Source of the DNA: Erwinia sp. E_sp_B01_1
GTDB taxonomy: Bacteria; Pseudomonadota; Gammaproteobacteria; Enterobacterales; Enterobacteriaceae
Direction of reading: 5' to 3'
Length of the DNA: 64,000 nt
Assembly (NCBI RefSeq): GCF_036865545.1
Contig: NZ_CP142208.1
Location: 4,216,001-4,280,000 of the forward strand
Each line of letters opens with the position of its first letter. Position 1 is the stretch's first letter. A program made the translations under genes and the position numbers. Positions 1 through 9,915 of this stretch are shown here, one piece after another. The notes beneath the pieces were generated by a model. That model ran no database searches and was not told where the DNA came from. It saw nothing but the letters and a program-made list of their open reading frames with translations.

Positions 1-1
1 C

Positions 2-1516
2 TCGCCTGCTACTGAGCAAAGCGACAAAGTGGTGATTAAGGATTCTGCGACCGGCAGCAATAATATTCTGGATATCAGCGTGCTTACTGAGGCATCCGAA
101 GAGGTGAAGTTGCTGACTGACCTTGTGCTGCTGGATGCGCCTGGTGGCACGGCTCATGATTATTTTACCGTGCCGACGATTGCCAGGGGATTCAGCCTGT
201 TCACCCCAAACTATCAGGTGATTGAAGAACAGGGCCGCGTCCGGTGGGTGCTGGCGCACAATGCGGAGCCGGACCCGATTCCAGACCCCGAACCGGAAGT
301 GGGCCCTGTTCCCGACCCTGCGCCAGACGTGGGCCCTGTTCCAGACCCTGACCCGGCACCTGATGTAGATCCAATCCCGGATGTAGATCCCACGCCCAAT
401 CCGGACCCCGCACCTGATGTTGACCCAATCCCGGATGTAGATCCCACGCCCAATCCGGACCCCGCACCTGATGTTGACCCAATTCCGGATGTAGATCCCA
501 CGCCCAATCCGGACCCCGCACCTGATGTTGACCCAATCCCGGATGTAGATCCTGTCCCGGACCCTGCGCCTGATACTGAAACGCCGGTTACGCCTTCAGA
601 GCCTTCGGGCTGGTTCACCGTCGGCGACAACCAACCGTTAATTCGTGGTACCCGCGCCTTACTCGCCTCACGCCAGTACCTCATCAGTGAAGCGATTGCT
701 CAGATGCAGGGCCGTGCCTCGCTGCTGCGTGTTGCGCCAGAAAAAAGCGGCGAATGGGCCACAATTGAGCATACCAAAGGCAGTTTCCAGGGCGTTGAGA
801 TCGCTCAGCAGGCGCTGAATCTGGGCTGGGACAAGGTCGTGGAGGAGCAGCGGTTTGGCCTCAGTGCCGGCTTCGCTCAGGGAACCACCAAAGGTCATGG
901 AAAAGGGACTCACCACCTGACCAGTATGGGTGTGGATTACGGCTGGTCATCCCCTCAGGGCTGGTTTGCAGATGCCGCCAGCCGCTACATGTACCTCAGT
1001 CAGGATCTGAGTTTTGATCCCCTGACGGGCATCCATCACGGCAAGGTGAACAGCCATATTCTGGCCGCCAGCATCAAAAGCGGTTATCAGTTTAAGGCTG
1101 ACCAGGCGTCCTTGTTTATTTCGCCTTATGTTGGCCTGAGTGGCGGCTATCTGCCGGGTTATGGGCTGGAGGGTGACTACGCTCGCGTCGATCTCAGTTC
1201 CAGTACGCCTTACTATGCCACTGTCGGACTGGAGGTGAAGAAACGCGGCCTGTGGGAGAGTAACCCCAGCCTGATAGTGTCAGCCGGAGTGGAATATCAG
1301 TATTCACCGGGCAGTGCAGGCTCCAGCGTGACCTTGTCGGACAGTCAGTCCAGCCGTACTTTCAGCGCATGGTCAGACAACCGTTTACGGGTACAGGCAG
1401 GTCTGGAAGGAGAGATTACCGATAACCTGTCGATGGACGTGAAAGCCGCAACCAGCGTTGGCGGCAACTTCCGTACAGATTACAGCGGTATCGCGGGGAT
1501 TAATTATCACTTCTGA
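2..1516 (+). CDS. Autotransporter (type Va secretion) C-terminal part, 5'-truncated by the window edge
   Basis: The reading frame is open to the first bases, so the true start and most of the passenger lie outside the window. What remains is a short passenger end (about residues 1-85 of the visible part), a linker rich in Pro and Asp built on the 18-residue unit PDPAPDVDPIPDVDPTPN, and a C-terminal domain of about 310 residues beginning near GWFTVGDNQPLIRGTRALL. The end of the protein alternates polar and hydrophobic residues, as in beta strands, and finishes in ...GINYHF; a terminal aromatic residue is usual for proteins inserted by the BAM complex. This fits a pertactin-like autotransporter beta-barrel in the outer membrane that exports its own passenger. 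The passenger's function cannot be told from this fragment. A strong terminator follows 130 bases downstream. Confidence 0.8.
   Translation, partial: SPATEQSDKVVIKDSATGSNNILDISVLTEASEEVKLLTDLVLLDAPGGTAHDYFTVPTIARGFSLFTPNYQVIEEQGRVRWVLAHNAEPDPIPDPEPEVGPVPDPAPDVGPVPDPDPAPDVDPIPDVDPTPNPDPAPDVDPIPDVDPTPNPDPAPDVDPIPDVDPTPNPDPAPDVDPIPDVDPVPDPAPDTETPVTPSEPSGWFTVGDNQPLIRGTRALLASRQYLISEAIAQMQGRASLLRVAPEKSGEWATIEHTKGSFQGVEIAQQALNLGWDKVVEEQRFGLSAGFAQGTTKGHGKGTHHLTSMGVDYGWSSPQGWFADAASRYMYLSQDLSFDPLTGIHHGKVNSHILAASIKSGYQFKADQASLFISPYVGLSGGYLPGYGLEGDYARVDLSSSTPYYATVGLEVKKRGLWESNPSLIVSAGVEYQYSPGSAGSSVTLSDSQSSRTFSAWSDNRLRVQAGLEGEITDNLSMDVKAATSVGGNFRTDYSGIAGINYHF
347..562 (+). repeat. 54-bp tandem repeat, four copies, in the autotransporter linker
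   Basis: Units begin at 347, 401, 455 and 509, a strict 54-bp period that keeps the reading frame and encodes an 18-residue Pro/Asp-rich unit. The units starting at 401 and 455 differ at a single base (cccaatcccgg against cccaattccgg); the outer two have diverged more. Shorter related motifs (PDPAPDVGPVPDP) precede the array. Near-identical DNA copies suggest recent expansion, so copy number may vary between strains. Confidence 0.9.
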
Positions 1517-1647
1517 TCGATGTCCGGATAATGAGCAACGCTGCGGAATTGTTGTTGTCAGGAGACATAAACGCAATACCAGTGCAGTGAGATCACTCTC
1601 CATTGTTAATATCCGGAAAGCATGATTTAGGGTAAACCCGTAAGATC

Positions 1648-1675
1648 AAAAACCCCGCCAGAAGGCGGGGTTTTT
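1648..1675. terminator. Bidirectional Rho-independent terminator between the autotransporter gene and lptG
   Basis: The stem CCCCGCC/GGCGGGG closes an AGAA loop. Five A precede it and five T follow it, so it can stop transcription from either side: the autotransporter gene on the plus strand and lptFG on the minus strand. Confidence 0.85.
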
Positions 1676-1697
1676 AGTTACAGCGGAACTCAGCCTG

Positions 1698-2774
1698 TTA
1701 TCGCCGTTTCAGCAGCATAAAGACGCTGATGGCAAAGAACGCGGCGCTTGGCAGTAACGCTCCCAGCACTGGCGGAATGTTATAAACCAGGCTCAGTGGA
1801 CCGAATATCTGGTCCAGCACGTAAAACAGGAAGCCAAAGCTGATACCGGTGACCACTCGCATCCCCATCGACACGCTGCGCAGCGGGCCGAAGATAAACG
1901 ACAGCGCCATCAGCATCATCACCGCCACCGAGAGCGGCTGGAAGATTTTGCTCCACATATTCAGCTGATAACGTCCGGCAACCTGACCACTCTGCTTCAG
2001 ATACTTCACGTAGTTATACAGGCCGCTGATCGACAGCGCATCCGGATCCAGCGCCACCACACCCAGCTTATCCGGCGTCAGGGAGGTTTTCCACTGCCCG
2101 CTCAGCGTCTGGCTGCCGGTTACCTGCTTAGGATTGGTCAGATTGGACTCTTCCACCTGGGCCAGATCCCACTCTTTTTCATCCACGTTGTATTTGGCTG
2201 AAGCCGCATAGCGCACGGTTTGCAGACGACGTTCTTTATTGAAGTTGTAGATGCTGATGCCGGTCAGTTCGCTGTTATCTTTGATCTGTTCGATAAAGAT
2301 AAAGTTGTCGCCATCCTTCGCCCACAGGCCGCTCTGCGTGGAGAGCAGTGAGCCCCCCATCAGCTGCTGCGCACGGTAGTTACGCGCCATCTGCTCGCCC
2401 TGCGGCGCGACAAACTCACCAATGGCCATGGTCAGCAACACCAGCGGAATGGCGGTTTTCATTACCGAAGCCGCTATTTGCATCCGGGTGAAGCCGGAAG
2501 CCTGCATCACCACCAGCTCACTGCGCTGTGCCAGGGTGCCCAGCCCCAACAGCGCCCCTAACAGCGCGGCCATCGGGAAGAAGATTTCGATATCTTTTGG
2601 CACGCTGAGTATGGTGTAAAGACCCGCACCCAGCGCGGTATATTCGCCCTGCCCGGTTTTACGCAGCTGATCGACAAACTTGATGATGCCGGAGAGCGAC
2701 ACCAGCATAAACAGCGTCGCCATGATGGTGTTGAAGATGGTTTTACCAATATATCGGTCGAGTACGCCAAACAT
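1698..2774 (-). CDS. lptG: LPS export ABC transporter permease LptG
   Basis: LptG pairs with LptF as the inner-membrane permease of the LptB2FGC machine, which extracts lipopolysaccharide from the inner membrane and pushes it along the LptA bridge to the outer membrane. The 358-residue protein has the family layout: N-terminal transmembrane helices (VLDRYIGKTIF, then a long hydrophobic stretch), a large periplasmic beta-jellyroll domain in the middle, and three C-terminal helices. I chose the ATG at 2774, giving MFGVLDRYIGKTIF as in E. coli; a longer frame starting at 2834 lies inside lptF and lacks conservation. The start overlaps the lptF stop by one base (TGATG), so the two are translationally coupled. 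Confidence 0.97.
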   Translation of the reverse strand: MFGVLDRYIGKTIFNTIMATLFMLVSLSGIIKFVDQLRKTGQGEYTALGAGLYTILSVPKDIEIFFPMAALLGALLGLGTLAQRSELVVMQASGFTRMQIAASVMKTAIPLVLLTMAIGEFVAPQGEQMARNYRAQQLMGGSLLSTQSGLWAKDGDNFIFIEQIKDNSELTGISIYNFNKERRLQTVRYAASAKYNVDEKEWDLAQVEESNLTNPKQVTGSQTLSGQWKTSLTPDKLGVVALDPDALSISGLYNYVKYLKQSGQVAGRYQLNMWSKIFQPLSVAVMMLMALSFIFGPLRSVSMGMRVVTGISFGFLFYVLDQIFGPLSLVYNIPPVLGALLPSAAFFAISVFMLLKRR

Positions 2775-3874
2775 CAGAAGGAGCCTCCCTTGCTGAAGCG
2801 TGCGCGAATACGCCGCATCGGCACCGTATCCCACAGGTTAAGCATCACTGCCAGGGCCAGATAGGAGAGGTTCACCACCCACATCCAGACTGCCGGATCC
2901 AGTCGTCCTTTTGCGCCACTGGAACGCAATGAGCTCTGGAGCAGGAAGAAGATCAGATAGAGCAGCATCGCAGGCAGCATCGACAGCACGCGGCCCTGAC
3001 GCGGGTTCACCACGCTCAACGGCACCACCATCAGCGCCATCACCAGCACCGAGAACACCAGGGTCAGCCGCCAGTGGAACTCGCTGGAGAAGTCCGGCTT
3101 GTCGGACTGGGCCAGAGTTTTGAAATCCATCTGTTCGGCATCGTTCGGGTCCAGCACCACATCCTGATGCCCGACAATCGCCTGATAGTTCACAAAATCG
3201 GTGATGCGGAAGTCGCGCAGCATTGCTGTGCCCTCAAAGCGGGTTCCCTTATCCAGGGTCACCACCTGAGAGCCGTCCGGCCTCTGGGTCATATGGCCTT
3301 TATCCGCCAGCACCACAGAGGGACGGGCATTGCCTTTTGGCCGCAGCTGCGCCAGGAAGACGTTGCCAAAATTGTTGCCTTTGACGTTCTCAATGAACAT
3401 CACCGACTGGCCGTCTCCCGACTGCTGGAACTGCCCCGCCGCCAGCGCCGCAGCACCAGGGTTAGCCTTGGCGTTCTGGGTCACTTCGCTTTGATAGCGT
3501 GAGGACCAGGGGCCAAGCCAGGCCACATTGACAGCCGCAACAATGGCGGTGAACAGCATCAGCACCATCGCGGCTTTCACCAGCACGGCTTTACTCAAGC
3601 CGCAGGCGTGCATCACCGTGATTTCGCTTTCGGTGTATAACCGCCCAAGCGTCATCAAAATGGCTAAAAACAGGCTCAGTGGCAGAATAAGCTGCGCCAT
3701 TTCCGGCACGCCAAGGCCCAATAAGGTCAGGACTAAATTTGTTGGGATCTCGCCATCCACCGCGGCTCCTAAAATCCTGACTAACTTCTGACAAAAGAAG
3801 ATCAGTAGCAGGATGAAGAGGATAGCCAGCTGGCTTTTGAGCGTTTCCCTTACCAGATATCTAATGATGATCAC
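2774..3874 (-). CDS. lptF: LPS export ABC transporter permease LptF
   Basis: LptF is the partner permease of LptG in LPS export. At 366 residues it matches the E. coli length exactly when the GTG at 3874 is taken as start (V-IIIRYLVRETLKSQ). An in-frame ATG at 4063 would add 63 residues with no family counterpart and no membrane logic, so I rejected it. The protein shows the N-terminal helix LAILFILLLIFFCQ, a periplasmic jellyroll domain, and the conserved C-terminal segment MALMVVPLSVVNPRQGR leading into the last helices. It is divergent from pepA, with 257 bases between them that must hold both promoters. Confidence 0.97.
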   Translation of the reverse strand: MIIIRYLVRETLKSQLAILFILLLIFFCQKLVRILGAAVDGEIPTNLVLTLLGLGVPEMAQLILPLSLFLAILMTLGRLYTESEITVMHACGLSKAVLVKAAMVLMLFTAIVAAVNVAWLGPWSSRYQSEVTQNAKANPGAAALAAGQFQQSGDGQSVMFIENVKGNNFGNVFLAQLRPKGNARPSVVLADKGHMTQRPDGSQVVTLDKGTRFEGTAMLRDFRITDFVNYQAIVGHQDVVLDPNDAEQMDFKTLAQSDKPDFSSEFHWRLTLVFSVLVMALMVVPLSVVNPRQGRVLSMLPAMLLYLIFFLLQSSLRSSGAKGRLDPAVWMWVVNLSYLALAVMLNLWDTVPMRRIRARFSKGGSF

Positions 3875-4131
3875 GCTGAGTACGCCTGTGAAAACTTGTC
3901 TTTTTGCAGGAAAATCGCTAGTTTCATCGCTTATACGCCATTTTTTCTCATCAATGGCCTCCGTCATAGCTAAAATAGTATGACAACTATCGGGTTCTGG
4001 TGATGCAAAAAAAATTATTATCACCATGACTAATTCAGACGCCCACGGCGTAGTGCCTGGCACCGAGCTTGACGAAAGCGCTACATTCTAGCCGCAGCAA
4101 GCGCCGTTGTCTTTAAGATTCAGGAGAGTGC

Positions 4132-5643
4132 ATGGAGTTCAGTGTAAAAAGCGGTAGCCCGGAAAAACAACGCAGTGCCTGTATCGTGGTTGGCGTGTTT
4201 GAGCCGCGCAGGCTGTCACCGATTGCTGAACAGCTGGATAAAATCAGCGATGGTTACATCAGCGCCCTGCTGCGTCGCGGCGAACTGGAAGGAAAAGTCG
4301 GCCAGACTTTGCTGTTGCATCATGTGCCAAATATCCTCTCTGAGCGCATTTTGCTGATTGGTTGCGGAAAAGAGCGTGAGCTTGATGAGCGCCAGTATAA
4401 GCAGGTCATCCAGAAAACCATCAACACCCTGAATGATACCGGCTCAATGGAAGCCGTCTGTTTCCTGACCGAACTACACGTTAAAGGGCGCAACACCTAC
4501 TGGAAAGTGCGTCAGGCGGTTGAAACCTCCAAAGAGACACTCTACAGCTTCGATCAGCTGAAAAGTAATAAAACTGAACCGCGTCGTCCGCTGCGTAAAA
4601 TGGTCTTCAATGTCCCAACGCGCCGTGAGCTGACCAGCGGCGAGCGTGCGATTCAGCACGGCCTGGCCGTGGCTTCCGGCGTGAAAGCAGCGAAAGACCT
4701 CGGCAATATGCCGCCGAATATCTGTAATGCGGCTTACCTGGCTTCTCAGGCTCGCCAGCTGGCGGACGCCTTCAGCAAAAACATCACTACCCGCGTTATC
4801 GGCGAGCAGCAGATGAAAGAGCTGGGCATGAACGCCTATCTGGCCGTGGGTCAGGGCTCGCAGAACGAGTCGCTGATGTCGGTTATTGAATACAAAGGCA
4901 GTCCGGATGCAGACAGCAAACCCATCGTGCTGGTCGGCAAAGGGGTGACTTTTGACTCCGGCGGTATTTCTCTTAAGCCAGGCGAAGCCATGGACGAGAT
5001 GAAATACGATATGTGCGGCGCCGCTTCTGTTTACGGCGTAATGCGCATGGTGGCCGAGCTGAACCTGCCGCTGAACGTGGTGGGCGTGCTGGCGGGCTGT
5101 GAAAACATGCCGGGTGGTCGTGCTTATCGTCCGGGTGACGTACTGACCACTATGTCCGGCCAGACCGTTGAAGTGCTGAATACCGATGCTGAAGGCCGTC
5201 TGGTGCTGTGCGATGCGCTGACCTACGTCGAACGTTTCGATCCGGATGTGGTGATTGATGTTGCCACCCTGACCGGTGCCTGCGTGATTGCGCTGGGCCA
5301 CCATGTCAGCGGACTGCTGTCGAACCATAATCCACTGGCACACGAGCTGATCGGCGCGTCTGAACAGGCTGGTGACCGCGCATGGCGTCTGCCGATGGCG
5401 GATGAGTATCAGGAGCAGCTGGACTCCAATTTTGCCGATATGGCGAACATTGGTGGCCGTCCTGGCGGCGCAATTACCGCAGCCTGCTTCCTGGCCCGAT
5501 TCGCCCGTAAGTATAACTGGGCACACCTGGACATCGCAGGTACAGCGTGGCGTTCCGGCAAAGCCAAAGGGGCCACCGGCCGTCCTGTGGCGTTGCTGTC
5601 TCAGTTCCTGCTGAACCGCGCTGGCCTCAACGGCGACGATTAA
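4132..5643 (+). CDS. pepA: Leucyl aminopeptidase A, M17 family (also DNA-binding accessory factor)
   Basis: PepA is a hexameric two-metal aminopeptidase of the cytoplasm; in E. coli it also binds DNA as the XerA accessory factor in plasmid dimer resolution and in control of carAB. The 503-residue sequence carries the M17 active site at the same numbering as E. coli: Lys270 and Asp275 in [10 protein letters not shown], Asp293 in KYDMCGAA, and the signature [10 protein letters not shown] with the Asp-x-Glu-x-Arg set near 352-356. The start follows an AGGAGAG-type ribosome site (caggagagtgcATG). It heads a tight gene string with holC (5 bases on) and valS. An effect on the nearby pyr genes is not indicated by the sequence. 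Confidence 0.98.
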   Translation: MEFSVKSGSPEKQRSACIVVGVFEPRRLSPIAEQLDKISDGYISALLRRGELEGKVGQTLLLHHVPNILSERILLIGCGKERELDERQYKQVIQKTINTLNDTGSMEAVCFLTELHVKGRNTYWKVRQAVETSKETLYSFDQLKSNKTEPRRPLRKMVFNVPTRRELTSGERAIQHGLAVASGVKAAKDLGNMPPNICNAAYLASQARQLADAFSKNITTRVIGEQQMKELGMNAYLAVGQGSQNESLMSVIEYKGSPDADSKPIVLVGKGVTFDSGGISLKPGEAMDEMKYDMCGAASVYGVMRMVAELNLPLNVVGVLAGCENMPGGRAYRPGDVLTTMSGQTVEVLNTDAEGRLVLCDALTYVERFDPDVVIDVATLTGACVIALGHHVSGLLSNHNPLAHELIGASEQAGDRAWRLPMADEYQEQLDSNFADMANIGGRPGGAITAACFLARFARKYNWAHLDIAGTAWRSGKAKGATGRPVALLSQFLLNRAGLNGDD

Positions 5644-5648
5644 CAGTG

Positions 5649-6107
5649 ATGAAAAACGCAACCTTCTGGCTGATTGAAACCGATACACCGGTTGACGGGA
5701 TCAGCGCCCTGGAGGCGCTGGTTTGCGATATAGCAGAAGCGCGCTGGCGCGAGGGGAAACGCGTACTGATAGCCTGTGAGGATGAAGCGCAGGCTATCCG
5801 GCTGGACGAGGCCCTGTGGCAGCGTCCGGCCAGCGCCTTTGTGCCGCATAATCTGGCGGGCGAAGGGCCGAAATACGGCGCTCCTGTCGAACTGGCCTGG
5901 CCACAGCGTCGTGGCAATTCGCCGCGCGATCTGCTGATCAGCCTGCTGCCCCAGTTTGCAGATTTTGCTACTGCTTTCCATGAAGTGGTAGACTTCGTCC
6001 CTTACGAAGAAGAATTGAAACAGCTGGCGCGCGACCGCTATAAAGCGTATCGCAGCGTTGGATTCCACTTGAATACGGCCACGCCGCCCGTGCCGCCAAC
6101 GACATAG
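5649..6107 (+). CDS. holC: DNA polymerase III chi subunit
   Basis: HolC (chi) joins HolD (psi) to link the clamp loader to single-stranded-DNA-binding protein at the replication fork. I chose the ATG at 5649 ([10 protein letters not shown]), since the frame upstream is only the shadow of pepA. The 152-residue protein is slightly longer than E. coli chi (147). Recognisable segments are [31 protein letters not shown] (the SSB-contacting region of the family), and the C-terminal [11 protein letters not shown]. It sits between pepA and valS with 5-base gaps on both sides, the standard enterobacterial arrangement. The Pro/Thr-rich end (ATPPVPPTT) is not conserved. Confidence 0.95.
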   Translation: MKNATFWLIETDTPVDGISALEALVCDIAEARWREGKRVLIACEDEAQAIRLDEALWQRPASAFVPHNLAGEGPKYGAPVELAWPQRRGNSPRDLLISLLPQFADFATAFHEVVDFVPYEEELKQLARDRYKAYRSVGFHLNTATPPVPPTT

Positions 6108-6112
6108 TAGAC

Positions 6113-8968
6113 ATGGAAAAGACATATAACCCGCAAGAGATCGAACAGCCGCTTTATGAGCACTGGGAACAGCAGGGCTACTTCAAGCCCCACGGCGACA
6201 CCAGCAAGGAAAGCTTCTGCATCATGATCCCGCCGCCGAACGTTACCGGCAGCTTGCATATGGGTCACGCCTTCCAGCAAACCATCATGGACACCATGAT
6301 CCGCTACCAGCGCATGCAGGGGAAAAATACCCTGTGGCAGGCTGGTACTGACCATGCGGGCATCGCCACGCAGATGGTGGTTGAGCGTAAGATCGCCGCA
6401 GAAGAAGCCAAGACGCGTAAAGACTACGGTCGCGAAGCCTTTATCGACAAAATCTGGGAATGGAAAGCAGAGTCCGGCGGCACGATCACCCGCCAGATGC
6501 GCCGCCTGGGTAACTCCGTGGACTGGGAGCGCGAGCGCTTCACCATGGACGATGGCCTGTCTCATGCCGTCAATGAAGTATTTGTACGCCTGTACAAAGA
6601 GAACCTGATTTACCGTGGCAAGCGCCTGGTTAACTGGGATCCAAAACTGCGCACCGCTATCTCCGATCTGGAAGTGGAAAACCGTGAGTCTAAAGGCTCG
6701 ATGTGGCATATCCGCTATCCGCTGGCTGACGGCGCGAAAACCGCTGACGGTAAAGATTACCTGGTGGTGGCCACTACCCGTCCTGAGACGGTACTGGGCG
6801 ACACCGGCGTGGCCGTAAACCCGGAAGATCCACGCTATAAAGATTTGATCGGCAAGTTTGTCGTGCTGCCATTTGTGGATCGTCGCATCCCCATCGTCGG
6901 CGATGAGCATGCCGATATGGAGAAAGGCACCGGCTGCGTGAAAATCACCCCGGCGCACGACTTCAATGACTATGAAGTGGGCCGTCGCCACCAGTTGCCG
7001 ATGATCAACATTCTGACCTTCGATGGCGATATCCGCGATCTGGCTCAGGTTTACGACTGCAACGGCGAAGAGTCTGAAGTCTACAGCGCCGCTATCCCGG
7101 CTGAGTTCCAGAAGCTGGAGCGTTTTGCCGCGCGTAAAGCGATTGTGGCCGCCGTGGACGCGCTGGGCCTGCTGGAAGAAGTGAAGCCACACGATCTCAC
7201 CGTGCCTTACGGCGACCGTGGCGGCGTGGTTATCGAACCTATGCTGACCGACCAGTGGTACGTGCGCACTGCCCCGCTGGCGAAAGTTGCGGTGGAAGCT
7301 GTTGAGCAGGGTGACATTGAGTTCGTGCCGAAGCAGTACGAAAACATGTACTTCTCCTGGATGCGCGATATTCAGGACTGGTGTATCTCCCGTCAGCTGT
7401 GGTGGGGTCACCGTATCCCGGCCTGGTATGACAACAACGGCAACGTCTACGTTGGCCGCACTGAAGATGAAGTGCGTGCCGAGAACAGCCTGGGGGCCGA
7501 AGTTGCCCTGAATCAGGATGAAGACGTGCTGGATACCTGGTTCTCCTCCGGCCTGTGGACCTTCTCCACGCTGGGCTGGCCTGAGAACACCGAAGCGCTG
7601 CGTACTTTCCACCCGACCAGCGTGATGGTCAGCGGCTTCGATATCATCTTCTTCTGGATTGCCCGCATGATCATGCTGACCATGCACTTCATCAAAGATG
7701 AAAACGGCAAGCCGCAGATCCCGTTCAAGACCATCTACATGACCGGTCTGATCCGTGATGACGAAGGGCAGAAAATGTCCAAGTCAAAAGGTAACGTGAT
7801 CGATCCGCTGGATATGGTTGACGGCATCTCTCTGGAAGATCTTCTGGAGAAGCGTACCGGCAACATGATGCAGCCACAGATGGCCGAGAAGATCCGCAAG
7901 CGCACCGAGAAGCAGTTCCCGAACGGCATTGAGCCGCACGGCACCGATGCGCTGCGTTTCACCCTGGCGGCACTGGCCTCTACGGGCCGTGACATCAACT
8001 GGGATATGAAGCGCCTGGAAGGCTACCGCAACTTCTGTAACAAGCTGTGGAACGCCAGCCGCTTTGTGCTGATGAACACCGAAGATCAGGATTGCGGCTT
8101 CAACGGCGGCGAGCTTGAGCTGTCGCTGGCCGATCGCTGGATCCTGGCCGAGTTCAACCAGACGGTGAAAGCCTACCGTGAAGCGCTGGACAGCTATCGC
8201 TTCGATATCGCTGCCAACATCCTGTATGAGTTCACCTGGAACCAGTTCTGTGACTGGTATCTGGAGCTGGCCAAACCGGTGATGACGGGCGGTTCAGAAG
8301 CGCAACTGCGTGGAACCCGTAATACGCTGGTTACCGTGCTGGAAGCGCTGCTGCGTCTGGCGCACCCCATCATTCCGTTTATCACCGAGACCATCTGGCA
8401 GCGGGTGAAAGTGCTGAAAAACATCAGTGCTGACACCATTATGCTGCAACCAATGCCGGCGTTTGACGCGGCGAAGGTGGACCAGGCCGCACTGAGCGAT
8501 ACGGAATGGCTGAAGCAGGCTATCGTTGCCGTGCGTAATATCCGTGCGGAAATGAACCTGTCACCGTCCAAACCGCTGGAAGTGTTGCTGCGTGGCGCAA
8601 GCGCTGACGTGGTACGTCGCGTGACCGAAAACCACAGCTTCCTGAAAACCCTGGCACGTCTGGACAGCATTACCTGTCTGGAAGCGGCGGAAAAAGGACC
8701 GGTATCGGTGACCAAAATCATCGACGGTGCCGAGCTGCTGATCCCAATGGCGGATCTGGTGGATAAAGCGACCGAGCTGGAGCGTCTGGCGAAGGAAGTC
8801 ACCAAGCTGGAAGTGGAAATCGGTAAGATTGAGAGCAAGCTGTCGAACGAGGGGTTTGTCTCCCGTGCTCCGGAAGCCGTAGTGGCGAAAGAGCGCGAGC
8901 GCATGACCGAGTTTGAGCAGGCTAAAATCAAGCTGATTGAACAGCAGGCTGTGATCGCCGCACTGTAA
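6113..8968 (+). CDS. valS: Valyl-tRNA synthetase
   Basis: ValS charges tRNA-Val with valine and edits away mischarged threonine. The 951-residue chain is full length for the enterobacterial enzyme. The class I signatures are visible: the HIGH-type motif as SLHMGHAF near residue 43-48, and KMSKS in [12 protein letters not shown]. Between them lies the CP1 editing domain ([28 protein letters not shown]). The anticodon-binding helical domain and a C-terminal coiled coil ([20 protein letters not shown] onward) follow; the coiled coil is typical of ValS and contacts the tRNA. It is the last gene of the pepA-holC-valS string, closed by a strong terminator. Confidence 0.98.
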   Translation: MEKTYNPQEIEQPLYEHWEQQGYFKPHGDTSKESFCIMIPPPNVTGSLHMGHAFQQTIMDTMIRYQRMQGKNTLWQAGTDHAGIATQMVVERKIAAEEAKTRKDYGREAFIDKIWEWKAESGGTITRQMRRLGNSVDWERERFTMDDGLSHAVNEVFVRLYKENLIYRGKRLVNWDPKLRTAISDLEVENRESKGSMWHIRYPLADGAKTADGKDYLVVATTRPETVLGDTGVAVNPEDPRYKDLIGKFVVLPFVDRRIPIVGDEHADMEKGTGCVKITPAHDFNDYEVGRRHQLPMINILTFDGDIRDLAQVYDCNGEESEVYSAAIPAEFQKLERFAARKAIVAAVDALGLLEEVKPHDLTVPYGDRGGVVIEPMLTDQWYVRTAPLAKVAVEAVEQGDIEFVPKQYENMYFSWMRDIQDWCISRQLWWGHRIPAWYDNNGNVYVGRTEDEVRAENSLGAEVALNQDEDVLDTWFSSGLWTFSTLGWPENTEALRTFHPTSVMVSGFDIIFFWIARMIMLTMHFIKDENGKPQIPFKTIYMTGLIRDDEGQKMSKSKGNVIDPLDMVDGISLEDLLEKRTGNMMQPQMAEKIRKRTEKQFPNGIEPHGTDALRFTLAALASTGRDINWDMKRLEGYRNFCNKLWNASRFVLMNTEDQDCGFNGGELELSLADRWILAEFNQTVKAYREALDSYRFDIAANILYEFTWNQFCDWYLELAKPVMTGGSEAQLRGTRNTLVTVLEALLRLAHPIIPFITETIWQRVKVLKNISADTIMLQPMPAFDAAKVDQAALSDTEWLKQAIVAVRNIRAEMNLSPSKPLEVLLRGASADVVRRVTENHSFLKTLARLDSITCLEAAEKGPVSVTKIIDGAELLIPMADLVDKATELERLAKEVTKLEVEIGKIESKLSNEGFVSRAPEAVVAKERERMTEFEQAKIKLIEQQAVIAAL

Positions 8969-8983
8969 TAATCACTGCGTCTT

Positions 8984-9021
8984 AAAGGCCCGGCAGAGAG
9001 ATTCTCGCCGGGCCTTTTTTT
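8984..9021 (+). terminator. Rho-independent terminator of valS
   Basis: The stem GGCCCGGC/GCCGGGCC is closed by a 12-base loop and followed by seven T. It lies 16 bases after the valS stop and ends the pepA-holC-valS transcript. Confidence 0.88.
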
Positions 9022-9121
9022 ATGGTCAGGTTCTCTGTAACAGCCGCTGAAAAAGCGGATATTGCATAAGGCTACTTAAAGTTATTACACTGCCTGCCAG
9101 GCAGAAAAAAACGGCACCGCT

Positions 9122-9625
9122 ATGACAACGCTCTCAACCACTACCCTGCGGGTTCGCCCGATGCAGTCCGATGATAATCCGCATATCGCCCGGGTGATCC
9201 GCGACGTCTCCGCTGAGTTTGGCCTGACGGCAGACAAAGGCTTTACCGTGGCCGACCCTAACCTCGATCATCTGTTTGAGCTCTACAGCGAACCCGACAG
9301 TGCTTACTGGGTGATTGAGCTGGAAGGCAAGATTGTCGGCGGCGGCGGCGTAGCGCCCTTGAAGTGCAGCGAGGAAGGTATCTGCGAACTGCAGAAGATG
9401 TACTTTATGCCCGCAGTGCGCGGTATGGGGCTGGCGCGTGAGCTGGCCATGCAGGCGATGGACTTTGCCCGCGAGCGCGGTTTCAAACGCTGCTATCTGG
9501 AAACCACTGCTTCGCTGACTCGTGCCGTACGTCTGTATGAGCATTTAGGGTTTGAGCATATCGACGGCCCGATGGGCTGCACCGGACATGTGGACTGTGA
9601 AGTGACGATGCTGAAAACGCTGTAA
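9122..9625 (+). CDS. yjgM: GNAT-family N-acetyltransferase YjgM
   Basis: This 167-residue protein has the GNAT fold: the acetyl-CoA pyrophosphate loop is seen in [20 protein letters not shown] (R/Q-x-x-G-x-G/A) and motif B in [24 protein letters not shown]. It matches E. coli YjgM in nearly every block, including the start region ([19 protein letters not shown]) and the Cys-containing tail [10 protein letters not shown]. The acetylated substrate is not evident from the sequence. As in E. coli it lies between valS and rraB/argI; E. coli yjgN, which should follow, is missing here. Its transcript probably ends at the large hairpin about 50 bases downstream. Confidence 0.9.
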   Translation: MTTLSTTTLRVRPMQSDDNPHIARVIRDVSAEFGLTADKGFTVADPNLDHLFELYSEPDSAYWVIELEGKIVGGGGVAPLKCSEEGICELQKMYFMPAVRGMGLARELAMQAMDFARERGFKRCYLETTASLTRAVRLYEHLGFEHIDGPMGCTGHVDCEVTMLKTL

Positions 9626-9671
9626 GCGAATTAATTTATTTCCCTTCCGCCCGGCACGGCGAAATTCAGGC

Positions 9672-9728
9672 AAAAAAACCTGATTCGGGATGGCAGCATG
9701 TTTAGCTGAACATCCGGCATCAGGTTTT
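9672..9728. terminator. Long bidirectional hairpin between yjgM and miaE
   Basis: A perfect 10-bp outer stem (AAAACCTGAT at 9675-9684 with ATCAGGTTTT at 9719-9728) encloses a second stem GGATG/CATCC and an inner AGC/GCT. On the minus strand the stem is followed by a run of seven T, so it can terminate miaE read-through; on the plus strand four T follow, a weaker stop for yjgM. The rest of the 290-base gap (9626-9915) shows nothing else I can support. Confidence 0.6.
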
Positions 9729-9915
9729 GCCCGAGGTAACAATCCCCTTTCACGCGATTAAAAAGTATAGCCAATCCACCGGCCCCAAAGGGCAGAAGAG
9801 AATTGATTTGTGATCGGATTAACACTTAATAAAATCACCCCGGCCCGGCGGTAAAAATGCGGGTTAGCTGACAACAACCCTCCGCACCAGGCTTAATTCT
9901 ACGGAAAAGAGTGGG

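Noticed and set aside
347..562. A CRISPR-like array
   Set aside because: The units are contiguous, with no unique spacers, and lie within a coding frame.
214..684. A Gly/Ser/Thr-rich repetitive minus-strand frame opposite the autotransporter linker
   Set aside because: It is the reverse reading of the 54-bp repeats and has no independent support.
6038..7687. A 549-codon frame on the minus strand opposite valS, and similar long frames opposite pepA (4474-5688) and nrdD (22619-23917)
   Set aside because: They mirror well-conserved genes on the other strand, have no ribosome site or recognisable domain, and arise from GC-rich codon use.
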